The position numbers were made by a program, and so were the translations under genes. Shown here one piece after another: positions 10,130 through 22,043 of a DNA stretch of 64,000 nucleotides (positions are counted from its first letter, which is position 1; every line of letters starts with the position of its first letter). The stretch is from positions 57,994 through 121,993 of the forward strand of contig WIDE01000044.1 of NCBI GenBank assembly GCA_015039315.1, read 5' to 3'. The stretch comes from Clavulina sp. PMI_390. Taxonomy: Eukaryota; Basidiomycota; Agaricomycetes; Cantharellales; Hydnaceae. A model generated the notes under the pieces. It saw nothing but the letters and a program-made list of their open reading frames with translations, did not search any database and had not been told where the DNA came from.

Positions 10130-10470
10130 ACCAGCGATCATCAACGACCAAATAACCGCATACAGCATGCTAACCTCACATTCATTTCGAGAGCGCGTCC
10201 TGCAACCCCGTCGAGTGAGGTGGATAGTCCTCTACTCTGTGATTTTCTGTCTGTTGAGGCGTTCATGGTCTGACCAAAGGCGATATCCCCGATAGTTGAT
10301 GCCTAAATCGTCCTACGAGTTCGTGACAATATTCTCATTACCGTTCTGCGGTCTGCTCATCCCCACTGGGGGTGTGCAAGGCGCTCGGGTCCTCAAGTAA
10401 ACTATTGTCGCTATGTATGTCGACATCTGTGCCAATATCGATAATAAATCTTCCCTAAGAAGCTGGATTG

Positions 10471-10480
10471 CATAAAAGTG
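10471..10480 (+). promoter_or_regulatory. TATA-like box of thaumatin-like gene 1
   Basis: CATAAAAGTG lies about 60 bp before the start codon at 10533. The same block, CATAAAAG followed by GGCTC, precedes gene copies 2 and 3 at the same distance. Confidence 0.6.
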
Positions 10481-10532
10481 GCTCGACCTTGTGCTATGTC
10501 GTTCAGCTTCACTTCCTCGCATCGACCTTACA

Positions 10533-11651
10533 ATGAAGTCTACCACTGCCTCTGCTCTGACTGCCATTGCCCTCGCCGCTGCCGCCGAGGCGCGCACCAT
10601 GACTGTATACAATGGCTGCCCCTTCACGATGTGGCCCGCTATGTTTACCGATCTTGTAAGAGTTGTGGGCGCACTATTGCTGCGTTGAATTCTCACTGCG
10701 CTTAACTATAACCCAGAACGCGGGGAGCGCTGTCCCTGCATTCACTACAGGCTGGGAAGCCGCTGCTTTCACTGCCGTTAGTTTCACTGTCCCCGACAAC
10801 TGGACTGCTGGCCGCATTTGGGGTCGCCGTGACTGCAACTTCTCTACTAACCCTGGTCCCAACTCATGCCTCGACGGTGGTGTGTATTTTTTATGAGTAC
10901 TCCTGGAAGTTATTACGAATGAATTATGAAACATAGGTTGCAATGGTGGACTCGTTTGCGACCCACATACCGGCACTGGTGTCCCTCCTGCCACTCTTGC
11001 TGAGTAAATTAGTTTATTTCTCTTATTCGACAAATAATCATTCTCACGAACTTTTTATTAGGTTTACATTGAGCGCCTCTGATGGAAATGATTATTATGA
11101 TGTGTCCCTGGTCGATGGCTATAATCTGCCTGTCTCCAGTTAGTCTGAATCGTTTTACCTTGTTGCAAAGAAGATATTCTGATAGTTTCCGCTAGTCACC
11201 TCATCTGCTAACTTCCATATCGCTAACTGCGGTGTTGACCTGGGCCCTAACTGCCCTGCCGGCCTCCAAGGCCCTTATGATAGCACTGGCTTCCCTGTTG
11301 GCTGCAAGTCCGACTGTTTGGTAGACCCCAACCCCGGGAATAGCCCTTCATGCTGCTCTGGTTCTCACAACACTCCCGCTACTTGCCCTCCATCTGGTGT
11401 ACCCCACTATAGCTACTTCAAGAATAACTGCCCCAACTCCTACGTCTATGGTAAGCTGTTCTCATCAGCCTCAACCAACCGGTCTCTAGATGGTAATCAA
11501 CATTTCCATAGCTTATGACGAGTCTTCTGGTACTGCTCTCTGGACTGGCGCTTCCTCCGCTAAATCTGATTACACTGTCACGTATGTCTGTTCTTCTCAA
11601 CATACATTTATTCGGTGGCTAATTTACCATCCCTTTAGTTTCTGCCCATGA
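10533..11651 (+). CDS. Secreted thaumatin-like protein (PR-5/GH152 type), copy 1
   Basis: Seven exons (10533-10655, 10717-10879, 10937-11003, 11062-11138, 11196-11450, 11512-11581, 11639-11651) sum to 255 residues. A signal peptide MKSTTASALTAIALAAAAEA precedes the mature start TMTVYNGCPFTMWPAMFTD. Thaumatin-fold blocks are present: PDNWTAGRIWGRRDC, the CNGGLVCD segment, AEFTLSASDG, YYDVSLVDGYNLPVS, GCKSDCL, NSPSCCSG, NTPATCPPSG, YFKNNCPNSYVYAYD and the C-terminal FCP. This is the usual Cys-rich thaumatin pattern with the Arg/Glu/Asp cleft residues. The family includes plant PR-5 proteins and fungal proteins with beta-1,3-glucan binding or hydrolysis. Probably secreted and acting on cell-wall glucan; the substrate is an inference. 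Confidence 0.9.
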
Positions 11652-12873
11652 GGAATTCATATAGGAGCACTTATACAATCACCTGTGCTTCGCTGGTGGC
11701 CGTCCCGTACCTCTTGGTCGCCACTCTGATATCAGGCGCTTGCTAATGTATAGTGTCTATTGTTGTGTTTTCTGTGGCTCCGAGCTGGAGCTGCCAAGAT
11801 CTCTTGTTTCCTGGGCTTCGGCAGATTATTAACGCCAGCTCAAATTATCAATGCTTTTACAAATGATGGTCGCTGCTTGAATCAATGTCTAAGTAACGCT
11901 TGAGAAGTTCGTTCTGTCAACCGCCCTTAATATGCACATAAGTGATATGGTGCTATTTTTAGCCAAATGATGACAATTCGCACGAAATTGCTGCCCTCGT
12001 TCGCCTTGTGATCCGCAACCCACGCGGTACAAGCCCGCCGCACTCCTGAGAACATGCCTGCTGGTTGCATTTGGTTAAAGCGGAACTCGCAAAGCTAGAC
12101 ACCATAACACCCGCACAGTTGTATAATGACAATCCCCGCCATCGACAGTGAACAGAGCACATGGGGAGGATTTATCAGGGATCAGCACATAGTTTACGAG
12201 CCCTTTTGAAGAACTTCGTGAATCCCTTCACAGTCGAGGCGAAGCCTGGCCAAACTCAAGAGAGCCAGCGTAAATAAACGACCGAATGTGGCAGGGTGAC
12301 CCCGCTTCATTAATATTGAGAGTGTCGAACCTGCGAGTGCCTTTCTGATCCGGAGCCGAGGTTTAAGCAAAGCTCTCCTATTTGTTATCGTATCCTCTGT
12401 AACGCGTCTGACTCGATGAATGGCGAAACCTCCGACAACCTGACGTCTGATCTATCACACATATACACGTCATATGACTGCCCGCCAAGCCATTAGGCCG
12501 ATGTATATTCTTAGAACCCCTCTTCCATGACCTATCAATCTCATCTCATCATTGAATACGTGCCCATCCCGACTGGACTCTTGGCACGTTTCTCCGCATA
12601 ATTGAATCCCTTCAATTCTTCGTCGCATTTGGATGATTTCCATGAGCATTCGATGAAGAGTCCGTCGCCGTTCTGAGGTCTACTATCTTCAGTGTGGCTT
12701 AGTCCATTCATTCGAATTTCCTTGGCACAAGGTACAAGCTGTGGCTCCTCGTTCTGCTGCTGCTGATCATACGTCCACACCGAGGGCCAATAGAAGCTGG
12801 AATCCATAAAAGCGGCTCCACTTTTGCTCTTTCGATCAGCCCCACAGCCCCACTGCACTACAGTTGTTTCGCA
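11652..12873. repeat. Spacer of tandem duplication unit 1 (after thaumatin-like copy 1)
   Basis: About 1.2 kb that is clearly homologous to 14015-15256. Shared blocks occur in the same order: CTGTGGCTC(C/T)GAGCT, CAAGTGATG or CAAATGATG after TGCTATTTTTAGC, CCTGAGAACATGCC, GCGAAACCTCCGACAACCTGACG, and the GATGATTTCCATGAG(C/T)ATTCGATGAA block before the promoter. No gene was recognised in it. It shows that gene plus spacer was duplicated as a unit. Confidence 0.75.
12805..12815 (+). promoter_or_regulatory. TATA-like box of thaumatin-like gene 2
   Basis: CATAAAAGCGG lies about 60 bp before the start at 12874, followed by GCTCCACTTTTGCTCTTTCG. It is nearly identical to the promoter of copy 3. 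Confidence 0.6.
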
Positions 12874-14014
12874 ATGAAGTCTACCACCGTCTCTGCTCTC
12901 ACTGCTCTCGCTCTCGCTGCCGCCGCTGAGGCGCGCACCATGACTGTCTACAACGGCTGCCCCTTCACTATGTGGCCCGCTATGTTCACTGATCTTGTGA
13001 GTGCTGGTGGTGCTGTCGGCGAGGCTGTAATTTCTAATATGTACTTCGGGATCCTTTCAGAACGCTGGTAGCGCCGTGCCCTCCTACACCACTGGCTGGG
13101 AGGCCGCTGCTTATACTCATGTATCCTTCACTGTCCCTGACAACTGGACTGCTGGCCGCATTTGGGGTCGCCGTGACTGCAACTTCTCTACTAACCCTGG
13201 TCCCGACTCGTGCCTCGACGGTGGCAAGTATATTGCTCAAGTCTTTCTGTACCACTGCCCATAAATTTTCCCTATACCTAGGCTGCAACGGTGGTCTCGT
13301 TTGCGACCCCCACACTGGCACTGGTGTTCCTCCCGCGACTCTGGCCGAGTACGTGCCTGCTCTAAGAATTCTTCCTGCTTTGGATTGCACATTAACATAC
13401 TTTACCCACTGTAGGTTCACCTTGAGCGCCTCCGATGGGCTTGACTACTACGACGTGTCTCTTGTCGACGGCTACAACCTGCCCGTCTCCAGTACGTATT
13501 CTACGGAATCAGAGTCTTGTTCGCTACGAAAAAAAAAAACCTGATTTTTGAACACAGTCACCTCCTCTGCTGGCTTCCACATCGCCAACTGCGGTGTCGA
13601 CTTGGGCCCCAACTGCCCCGCTGGCCTCCAGGGTCCTTATGATAGCACCGGCTTCCCTGTTGGCTGCAAGTCTGACTGCTTGGTCAGCACTGACCCCAGC
13701 AACAGTCCTGCGTGCTGCTCTGGTCAGTATGACACCCCCGCCACCTGCCCCTCGTCCGGTGTGCCCCACTATGCCTACTTCAAGAACAACTGCCCCAACT
13801 CTTACGTCTATGGTGAGCTTACACAAACCCGTCACTACAAAACAGTTCATTTCTGACCATCACTTGATATCCCCATAGCTTACGATGAGTCCTCCGGCAC
13901 TGCTCTCTGGACCGGCGCTTCCTCCGCCAAATCTGACTACACTGTCACGTATGTCTGTTCTTTATCTCACATATTCAATCGCTAATCTACCATTCTTCTA
14001 GTTTCTGCCCATAA
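12874..14014 (+). CDS. Secreted thaumatin-like protein, copy 2
   Basis: The seven-exon structure is the same as in copy 1. Signal peptide MKSTTVSALTALALAAAAEA, then TMTVYNGCPFTMWPAMFTD and all the family blocks (PDNWTAGRIWGRRDC, CLDGGCNGGL, YYDVSLVDGYNLPVS, GCKSDCLVSTD, CPSSGVPHYAYFKNNC, terminal FCP). The second intron begins GCAAGT just after GACGGTG, so it appears to be a GC-AG intron where copies 1 and 3 have GT. The fourth intron contains an A10 run near 13530. Very close to copies 1 and 3; recent tandem duplication. Confidence 0.9.
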
Positions 14015-15256
14015 TCAATCGGTTTTTAGTACTCCACATATGGTCATTTATACTCTGTAAACAGCCGTCGTGCATTTCTCTAGGCCGTCAATCTGATGCT
14101 GGGCACTCACTAATGTATAGTGTCCATTATTGGTTCTCTGTGGCTCTGAGCTCTGGCTCGAGCGGCGAAGATATCTTATTTCTTGGCCTCGGCAAATTAT
14201 TGACCACACATCGCGCAATCAGTCCCACCCCAAGTGATGCTTCTTGTTTGACTCTGTGTCTAAGTAACACTCGGGAAGTCTCGTGCTCTCAATTACCCTT
14301 AATATGCACATAAGTGATACGGTGCTATTTTTAGCCAAGTGATGAGAATTCCCTGATATTTGCGCTAAATTGTTGCCCTAGTCCGCCTTGTGATCCGCCA
14401 CCCATGCGATATATACCCGCCGCGCTCCTGAGAACATGCCAACTGGTTACATTCTGGTGAAGCGGAACTTGTCATACTGGACATCATGACACCCCACAGT
14501 GGGATAAGGGCAATCTCTGCCGCTGATCATCAGCAGAACATAGGGGAAGAATATTATCAGGGATCTGTGCGTCGTTTACGTAAGCCCTTATGGAGAACTT
14601 TGTGAACCCCCCTCACTGTTGAGGCGTGAAAAGTGGCCAAACTCAGGAAGCCAGCATAAATAACGACCCAATGTGGCAAGGCAACCCCGCTTCATTAATA
14701 TTGATAATGCAGAACATTGGGGAACGCCTTCTGATCTGAAGCCGAAGTCGAAGCAAAGCTCTCCTATATGTCATTGTATCCTCTGTGACGCGTCTGGCTT
14801 GATGGAAGGCGAAACCTCCGACAACCTGACGTTTGATCTATCGTATATATTCAGTTTGTATGATTGCCGCCAAGCCATTGGGCCGATGTGCTATTCTTAG
14901 ACCTCGTCTGCTGTGACCTATCAATCTCATATCATCACTGAATACGTACCCACCCTAGGAAACATTTGGGACGTTTCTCCGCGTCATTGAATCCCTTCAG
15001 ATATTCATCACATCTGGATGATTTCCATGAGTATTCGATGAAAAATCCGTCGCCGTTCTGAGCGCTACTATTTTCAGTACGGCTTGGTCCATTCATTCGG
15101 GACCCTTGGCACAGGGTGCAGCCTGTGGCTCCCCTTCCTGCTACTGCTGATCATACGTCCATACTGAGGCCTAATACAAGCTGGGATCCATAAAAGCGGC
15201 TCCACTTTGCTCTTTCGATCAGCCCAACAGCCCCACTGCCCTACAGTCGTCTCACA
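14015..15256. repeat. Spacer of tandem duplication unit 2 (after thaumatin-like copy 2)
   Basis: Homologous to 11652-12873 over most of its length, with point changes and small indels. The start-to-start distances of copies 1-2 and 2-3 are 2341 and 2383 bp. A remnant of the same spacer (TGTGGTGATCTCTGTGGCTCCGAG) follows copy 3 near 16516. Confidence 0.75.
15189..15199 (+). promoter_or_regulatory. TATA-like box of thaumatin-like gene 3
   Basis: CATAAAAGCGG lies about 60 bp before the start at 15257, in the same context as copy 2. Confidence 0.6.
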
Positions 15257-16402
15257 ATGAAGTCCACCACTGCCTCTGCTCTCGCTGCTCTTGCCCTTGC
15301 TGCCGCCGCTGAGGCGCGCACTCTGACGGTCTACAACGCTTGCCCCTTCACTATTTGGCCCGCTATGTTCACCGACCTTGTGAGTGCTGCTCATGTTCTC
15401 ATCGAGGCCGGGATCCCTAACATGGACTCCTTGATCCTCTCAGAATGCTGGTAGCGCAGTTCCATCCTACACCACCGGGTGGTCAGCTGGTGCTTACACT
15501 GCGGTGAGCTTCACTGTCCCCGACAACTGGACTGCTGGTCGCATCTGGGGTCGTCGTGACTGCGACTTCACCACCAACCCTGGCCCCAATTCGTGCCTTG
15601 ACGGTGGTAAGTATATTTTTTCAAGTCTTTCTCTACTTCTTACCCATAGACTTCTCATCAATATAGGCTGCAATGGTGGTCTCGTCTGCGACCCCCACAC
15701 TGGTACTGGTGTCCCCCCTGCGACCCTTGCCGAGTGAGTGTCTGCCGTGATAATTCCTCCTCCTATGCGCGCGAGTTGACATACTCTCCCCATCCTAGGT
15801 TCACCTTGGGCGCCTCTGATGGACTTGACTACTACGATGTGTCGCTTGTCGACGGCTACAACTTGCCCGTCTCCAGTATGTATTCTATTGATCGAAAAAT
15901 CTTATCTACTGCAAAGAAGGCTAATATTTTGAACACAGTCACTTCATCCGCCAACTTCCACATCGCCAACTGCGGTGTCGACCTGGGCCCTAACTGCCCT
16001 GCCGGCCTCCAGGGTCCTTACGATAGCACCGGCTTCCCCGTCGGCTGCAAGTCTGACTGCTTGGTCAGCACTGACCCCAGCAACAGCCCTTCGTGCTGCT
16101 CTGGCCAGTATGACACTCCCGCTACTTGCCCCTCGTCTGGTGTCCCCCACTACGCCTACTTCAAGGACAACTGCCCCAACTCCTACGTCTATGGTGAGAA
16201 CATCCCATCAGTCTATTGGAATAATGATACATCTCTAACCACTAATCTGTATTTCCACAGCTTACGATGAGTCCTCCGGCACTGCCCTCTGGACTGGCGC
16301 CTCCTCCGCCAACTCTGACTACACCGTCACGTATGTTCATCCCCTTTGTATCACAATCGTCCAGAACACTGATGATTATCTGTTTCCAGTTTCTGCCCAT
16401 AA
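15257..16402 (+). CDS. Secreted thaumatin-like protein, copy 3
   Basis: Seven exons as in copies 1 and 2. Signal peptide MKSTTASALAALALAAAAEA, then TLTVYNACPFTIWPAMFTD; an Ala replaces the Gly of the usual YNGCP. It has PDNWTAGRIWGRRDCDF, CLDGGCNGGLVCD, AEFTLGASDG, YYDVSLVDGYNLPVS, GCKSDCLVSTD, HYAYFKDNCPNSYVY and the terminal FCP. The second intron has a normal GTAAGT donor. The last exon carries only the final FCP residues and the stop, as in copies 1 and 2. Confidence 0.9.
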
Positions 16403-17089
16403 GCGTTTTGCTTCTGTTATTGGCTGTCGCACGCAGTCGATTTTAGTTATTGCAATCTATCCCTGTTTCCCCTCTGGGTCTTAGTCAATTCCCTCGTGCG
16501 TGATTTGCTGAATTGTGTGGTGATCTCTGTGGCTCCGAGTCAAGACCGTCCTATCGCGGTTCTTCTTTTCACCCTCGCCTCCGCTTAAGTGATTAAGCAC
16601 AGCCCCACCCTCTCAGAAGATATTTTTAAACGTCCTATTAGGCTAATGAGTGTGCGACCCAGAGAGGCCAAGCAAAGCAGATGTTACCGCCGGCTTGGGC
16701 TCCACAAACCTTGATGGTCGCCACCCTGTTCCTCGTACCTGAATATCGCTCGCGAAGTCTCTCGTTGTCAACTAATCCCATGTGGAGCACGAGGATGCTC
16801 GTGAATGTCAAAGTATTTTTAGCATCCGATGGTAACCATGCACTTCCTAATCACCTCAGCCCAGAGACGAGCGCCTTGATGCCGCGCACTATCCCTCGTT
16901 TCTCTCGATGGATTTGGAAGGGGGTTCTTAGCGTTTCTATTGAATTAGAGCATGGCGATGATAGGCGTCCTACATCCCGCTCTAGTTCTTCTACGTGCAG
17001 GGGTTGTGAGTACATGGTCTATCAGAGTGTACTGGGTCCTTCTGAGAAGCAGCGTGAAGCGCCATGATGGTACCAGCCACCACACAACC
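16403..17089. other. Intergenic after thaumatin-like copy 3
   Basis: Begins with a decayed piece of the duplication spacer. The remainder up to the desaturase stop shows no gene. Open frames at 16681-17374 (plus) are mirror images of the desaturase or lack support. Confidence 0.5.
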
Positions 17090-18989
17090 TCAGCTCCTCA
17101 CCACTCTCCCTCTCTCCTTCGCCTCGTGATCCGCCACCTTCGCAATGAACTTCACCTGGTCCGCCACGCTCCTCAGAACATCCAACACCTCCTGATTACC
17201 CTCCGTGAATCGGAACTCTGCGTACTCGAGCTCATGCTCGCGCGCAAACTCCTTGACAAGCAAACTCGCCGCGCGCAAGTTATGCCGCGGGAGGCGCGGG
17301 AAGAGGTGGTGCGTCACTTGGAGATGCAGGCCACCGTGAATAAACTCGATGGCGGGCGAGCAGATCACATCTGATGTTGTGCGGAGTTGTCGGTCAACGA
17401 ATGATTCGGTGGGGCCGAGGTCGGCAGTCGAGCGCGAGAAGTGCGAGAGGACAATCTATGTATGAGGAAAAACGAACATAATATATGAGATGCGGCGAGG
17501 GCGAATTAGTGCGCATGAACTGTAGCGAGGGAGGAGGGAAGGATATTGATGATGGGGAAATAAGGGTGAAGAACATACCTGGACGTGCACGGGGCTAGCG
17601 GCGATGTGAGATATGAGTATATATCCCAGCTTGCCCTTCCACCCTCCGCCGACACCGGAAATAAGGTAGGAGTACCACACCCAGAAGAATGCAATGCCAA
17701 CAATGTCGAACCAAAAGAGCGGGCCGCGCTTTCCCCTGATGACTCCAAGCTTGTACAAGTAGCCGTACGAATTGCCGTACAGGTTGAACCTGGCTAGCGA
17801 CATGACGAAGTAGTATAGTCGATGTTGGAGCGCAAGAAGCACTTTTGATGGGCCGTCAAATGTCATGACGCGATTATAATAGGATGAGTACAAGGAGTTG
17901 AGGAATGCAGGAGAGATTGCGAAGAATGGGATGTGTTGGATATCAGGGTCATGAGTAGGGTGGTTCGTAACGACTAACACCAAATGCAATGTGAGCATTA
18001 TTCAATGTAGAGAGATGTTGGTACGAGACGTACGATGGTGAATGTTATGGTTCTGTGCAATACGAAAGGAGCAGCAAGTAAGCACTGTGAGGAATAAGTA
18101 ACGTAGGGGGACCATTACTTACATCGACCCACCAGGTGATGCTTAGCCCACCAATGTACGCAGCAATACTAATTCCAAGCATTCGATCGAGCGTCCAATT
18201 GTGGGTAACACCCATATGGCCCAAGTCATGAACGATGAATGTGAGCTGATGCCACAGCAGGCCGAGGAAGAGGGCGCTGGTGAGATACCACCCATGTCGA
18301 TAGGTAGTGGCGGAGATGAGAGCCAGAGTAAGGTAGCGGGCTACTTCTGGTCCATAGCCAGCCAAATATCGAGTGTTGTACAAGCCTGCGTCCTCGATCT
18401 TTTTGTGGAGTTGGCGGAATGCCCTAGCATGACGGGCCTGGGTCGAAAGGGAGAGTGAAGAGGCGGGTGGGGTGATGGTAGCGAGCGTTGGTCCCTGTGG
18501 CTTTGCCGCAGTCTCCGAGGTTGCCAAGTCGGCCTTCTCGACGAGGAGGATTTCAGAGGGAGCGTAATTGAGCGACGTAAATTGGAGAGTGTTCTTCTCG
18601 TTCGTTTTGGGGACAGGAGGAGCCTCGATGTCTGCCACTCGAGCCCACTGTAGCTGCTGCGACTTGGCGTCAACTTGGCGAACCCAGCCAGAAGCAAAGG
18701 GAGGAATGAATGGCGCCCAGCCTTCGTCTAAGGATACATCAATGGTGCCAGCAGAGTATCTCGCCACCATCTTGAGAGCTGCCTCGGCGTGGTAGGCTTC
18801 AATTTCGTTGGTGGCATCACGACCGACATAGTGCAGAATGGCAAGAGCGCCGCCAGGATGAGACTGGAGCCATGACGGCGGGACTTTGAGGACTTGGTCG
18901 CGGAAGATGACGAGGTTGTCTCCAGCAAGGATGCCCTCAGCGACTTCACCACGCGTCCATACTCGCTTGTTGCGCTGGTTCAGGCCCAT
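17090..18989 (-). CDS. Cytochrome b5-fused delta-8 sphingolipid desaturase
   Basis: Minus strand, at least four exons. The N-terminal cytochrome b5 domain has the heme motif HPGGALAILHYVGRDAT and a second histidine in YHAEAA. The desaturase domain follows, with three histidine boxes: HDLGHMG, then HNIHH split from the first by an intron near 18050-18120, and QVTHHLFP near the C-terminus with Gln as the first residue of the third box. A Gln-type third box and an N-terminal b5 domain are typical of front-end desaturases; fungal sphingolipid delta-8 desaturases have this layout. It would act on the ceramide long-chain base in the ER before C9-methylation and glucosylceramide formation. The start MGLNQ at 18989 is preferred; an in-frame ATG at 19019 would add 10 residues. 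It lies inside the thaumatin-like cluster on the opposite strand. Confidence 0.85.
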
Positions 18990-19019
18990 TTTGCTATGAA
19001 AATGCTGCGCCCACCACAA

Positions 19020-20085
19020 AATCCAGCGAAACAGCCAATCACGTCACGTGCTCGAATGGAATGGCCCACGTTCACTCTGTTCATGATCGCCACAATTCAG
19101 CCATGACGCCAAGATGGCCAGGGTGCCCATAATAGATGTGCTTCTACACAGCACGGGGTGATACAGAAGGGGGTTCAACTGCAGGTTTGTATATCTGAGC
19201 GCGGTATCAGTGCGTTATTACGGACTGGAGGCCGCGCCGCTGAGTTATTTGTTGCACGCATGAACTCCGTACGACGCCAGGTGCTTTCACGGTATCTTTC
19301 TTCTACCGGCATGTCTCGGAGACTTTTGCTATCTCATCACCTGTAGGACCCTGCGTGTTTAAACGAGCTCGGGCCTCCCGTGATTGAGTTCATGTTTGCC
19401 AAATATTGCTGATCGCACCGGTTGCTCCACATCAAGTCAGCTTCTTCATCGCTCAAGGTATTATCGGCATTAGCTTCTCGTCTTGGCACCTGCTACTGCG
19501 CAACTGTTGATCATGGGTTTGATATTGTAACACTGGAGGTATGATGTTGGGCGCCTCCGGAGCATACGATGTGGCCAGCTGCTTTCGCCGCCTTGGCGTC
19601 ATTTCAGAGGTGGAGCTGATATCCGCGACTCCACTTTGTACATCATCCATGACCTACGAGCCGCCCTCTCTGATTTAATTTGCAGCTGGCTTGGCAAGGA
19701 TATTCATAGAGATATTCCGGGCACGACTTTACGATCCTAGACGTTTCTCTGTTCACCTTGTTGGCTTTCCCAATTGGGCGGCCGCCGGGTTGTCGCCCAT
19801 ATATCATCCGGTTGCATCAAGCTCATTAACCCGTCTCAAGCTCGGCTGCAGACATCCTGAGACAAGTGCTAGTAACGGTCAATTTTCTTCTAATAACCGT
19901 ATATGGTAACGAGTCCACTTCATTGCTTCGGGTCAAATTCCGACATTTCACCAACACACTTGTCGACGTCGTGGAGACGCTGCCAATTTTGGTCGCCACC
20001 TTGCGCCAAGTAAGCTTATTAGCTTGGCAATGCCCTATACCGATCAGGAAGGGTACAGGCGACGGAAATTACCTCTCTCCACCGC
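19020..20085. other. Intergenic, divergent promoter region
   Basis: Between the desaturase (minus) and thaumatin-like copy 4 (plus). No exon, RNA or repeat was recognised; the open frames are short and unsupported. Confidence 0.5.
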
Positions 20086-20093
20086 TTAAAAAG
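20086..20093 (+). promoter_or_regulatory. TATA-like box of thaumatin-like gene 4
   Basis: TTAAAAAG lies about 100 bp before the start at 20195, followed by a CT-rich leader. Confidence 0.4.
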
Positions 20094-20194
20094 CCCCAGC
20101 TCTCCAAGGGGGATCGACATCACAGCCAGCAGATCCAGCTCCACTACTCCTCTCTTCTCTTCCCTCGAAGCACCACTCTCTCTTACTCATAGCC

Positions 20195-21220
20195 ATGAAG
20201 TCCTCCACCGCTTCCGCTCTTGCTGCTCTTGCCCTCGCTGCTGCCGCTGAGGCACGCACGTTCACCGTCTACAACGGATGCCCCTTCACCATCTGGCCCG
20301 CCATGTTCACTGACCTCGTACGTCTTTCCCGCTCCTTACCATATAGACGTAATAACTTACTCACATGCTACTTGTTCAGAACGTCGGTTCCGCCGTGCCC
20401 TCCCAGGTCAACGGCTGGGAAGCTGGTGCCTACACCGCTGTGAGCTTCTCCGTCCCCGACAACTGGACTGCCGGTCGTATCTGGGGTCGTCGCGACTGCG
20501 ACTTCTCCAGCAACCCCGGCCCCAACTCCTGCCTCGACGGTGGCTGCAACGGCGGTCTCATTTGCGACGCCCACACCGGCACTGGTGTCCCTCCCGCGAC
20601 CCTCGCCGAGTAAGCCCCATTAACAGGTCCTCCTATTGTAGCCCAGGAGCTAACCTTCTTGCACGACTTCAGGTTCACCCTGAGCGCCTCTGATGGACTC
20701 GACTACTACGACGTGTCTCTCGTCGACGGCTACAACTTGCCCGTCTCCAGTACGTACACCTAAAAAAATCTTAGGCACAGGAGCAAAATCTGACATTTCT
20801 GAAACACAGTCACCTCCTCTGCTGGCTTCCACGTCGCCAACTGCCCCGTTGACCTCGGCCCCAACTGCCCCGCTGGCCTCCAGGGCCCCTACGACAGCTC
20901 CGGATTCCCCGTTGGCTGCAAGTCCGACTGCTTGGTCGACACCAACCAGGGCGACAGCCCCTCGTGCTGCTCCGGCTCGCACAACACCCCCGCCACCTGC
21001 CCCCCGTCCGGTGTGCCCCACTACTCGTACTTCAAGAACAACTGCCCCAACTCCTACGTCTATGGTAAGCTCATCCCACCACTCTGCTTCGGTAAAAACC
21101 AGTTTCTAACCCCCGCTCGATTTTTTTCCCTCAATAGCTTATGACGAGTCCTCCGGCACTGCTCTCTGGACTGGTGCTTCCTCCTCCAAGTCTGACTACA
21201 CCGTCACTTTCTGCCCTTAA
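20195..21220 (+). CDS. Secreted thaumatin-like protein, copy 4 (intron-poor)
   Basis: Five exons only. Signal peptide MKSSTASALAALALAAAAEA, mature TFTVYNGCPFTIWPAMFTD. The block CLDGGCNGGLICD is read through without the intron present in copies 1, 2, 3 and 5. The C-terminus KSDYTVTFCP is contiguous, so the last intron of copies 1-3 is also absent. Other blocks: VPDNWTAGRIWGRRDC, YYDVSLVDGYNLPVS, CPVDLGPNCPAGLQG, GCKSDCLVDTNQGDSPSCCS, HYSYFKNNCPNSYVYAYD. Codons are strongly C-ending compared with the other copies, which suggests high expression. Function as for copy 1. Confidence 0.9.
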
Positions 21221-21966
21221 GCAGCTACTCCTTCATTTTGCTTGAAGCCTGTACCCTCTTTTGTTGTTTGTCTGTTAGTTGTCGCACACCTTGAGCATAT
21301 TGTATTGTACCATACCCACTCTATTTTTGGTTGATACATTCGCTTTTGTCCCTATTACCCTCGAGTTCCTGATCCTTCGCGCTTGAGAGTTGGGTTTCTA
21401 ATGAGAGTTGCGAACAGCAGAATCGGTGTGACATCACCGAACTAAACGTCCACCACCATGCCCTCGGATACACGCCACCGAACGATCCACAGCCAAAACG
21501 CTCAACTTTAGCTAAGGTTCTGGGAGTCTTAGTTGGCACGTGTATCAATGGGTATCGACGTCGCTCCTACCTAGTGGTACGAGACAACACAGCCTCGCGC
21601 AATGATCTGGTCGGGGCCGTCTCCACGGCAAGCTCGTGCCCTAGCATGATCCCGGCCTCTCAGATCACGAACCGTCTCGCTGCGGCCTGAAAATCTCTAC
21701 CTTATCCAAACTCTCGAGCCATTCAAACCGCAAGCCTCCTTGAAGCCTGCATCGCGACCAGGATGGGCAATCCGCCGTCGTGAACTTGGCCACCACAGTT
21801 CCCTCAGATGAGCTTGCGGTCAAAAATGATTGAAAATTGTAACTACTGATGGCAGTGAGGTCCAACGACGCTGTTGTCTAGCCAGAACGCTGGAATCAAG
21901 TTGAAATTGCATGACCCCAATTTAGCCCAACGAGAGGCACTCCCACTCGGTTGTCTCTGCTGGAGT
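21221..21966. other. Intergenic between thaumatin-like copies 4 and 5
   Basis: No gene recognised. It does not show the duplication spacer found between copies 1, 2 and 3. Confidence 0.5.
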
Positions 21967-21974
21967 CTTTTAAA
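21967..21974 (+). promoter_or_regulatory. TATA-like box of thaumatin-like gene 5
   Basis: TCTTTTAAAG-type A/T box about 70 bp before the start at 22044. Confidence 0.35.
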
Positions 21975-22043
21975 GCCACATCCACCTAGGGGAATATCAA
22001 GGGGATTCGGCCTCTCCTCCTTCCCTGAGTGTCGATCCCGATC

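Noticed and set aside
10130..10266. Longer ZNHIT2 N-terminus from an ATG at 10266
   Set aside because: That frame does not lead into the first Cys pair. The ATG at 10129 with the splice at 10062/10009 gives the complete HIT finger.
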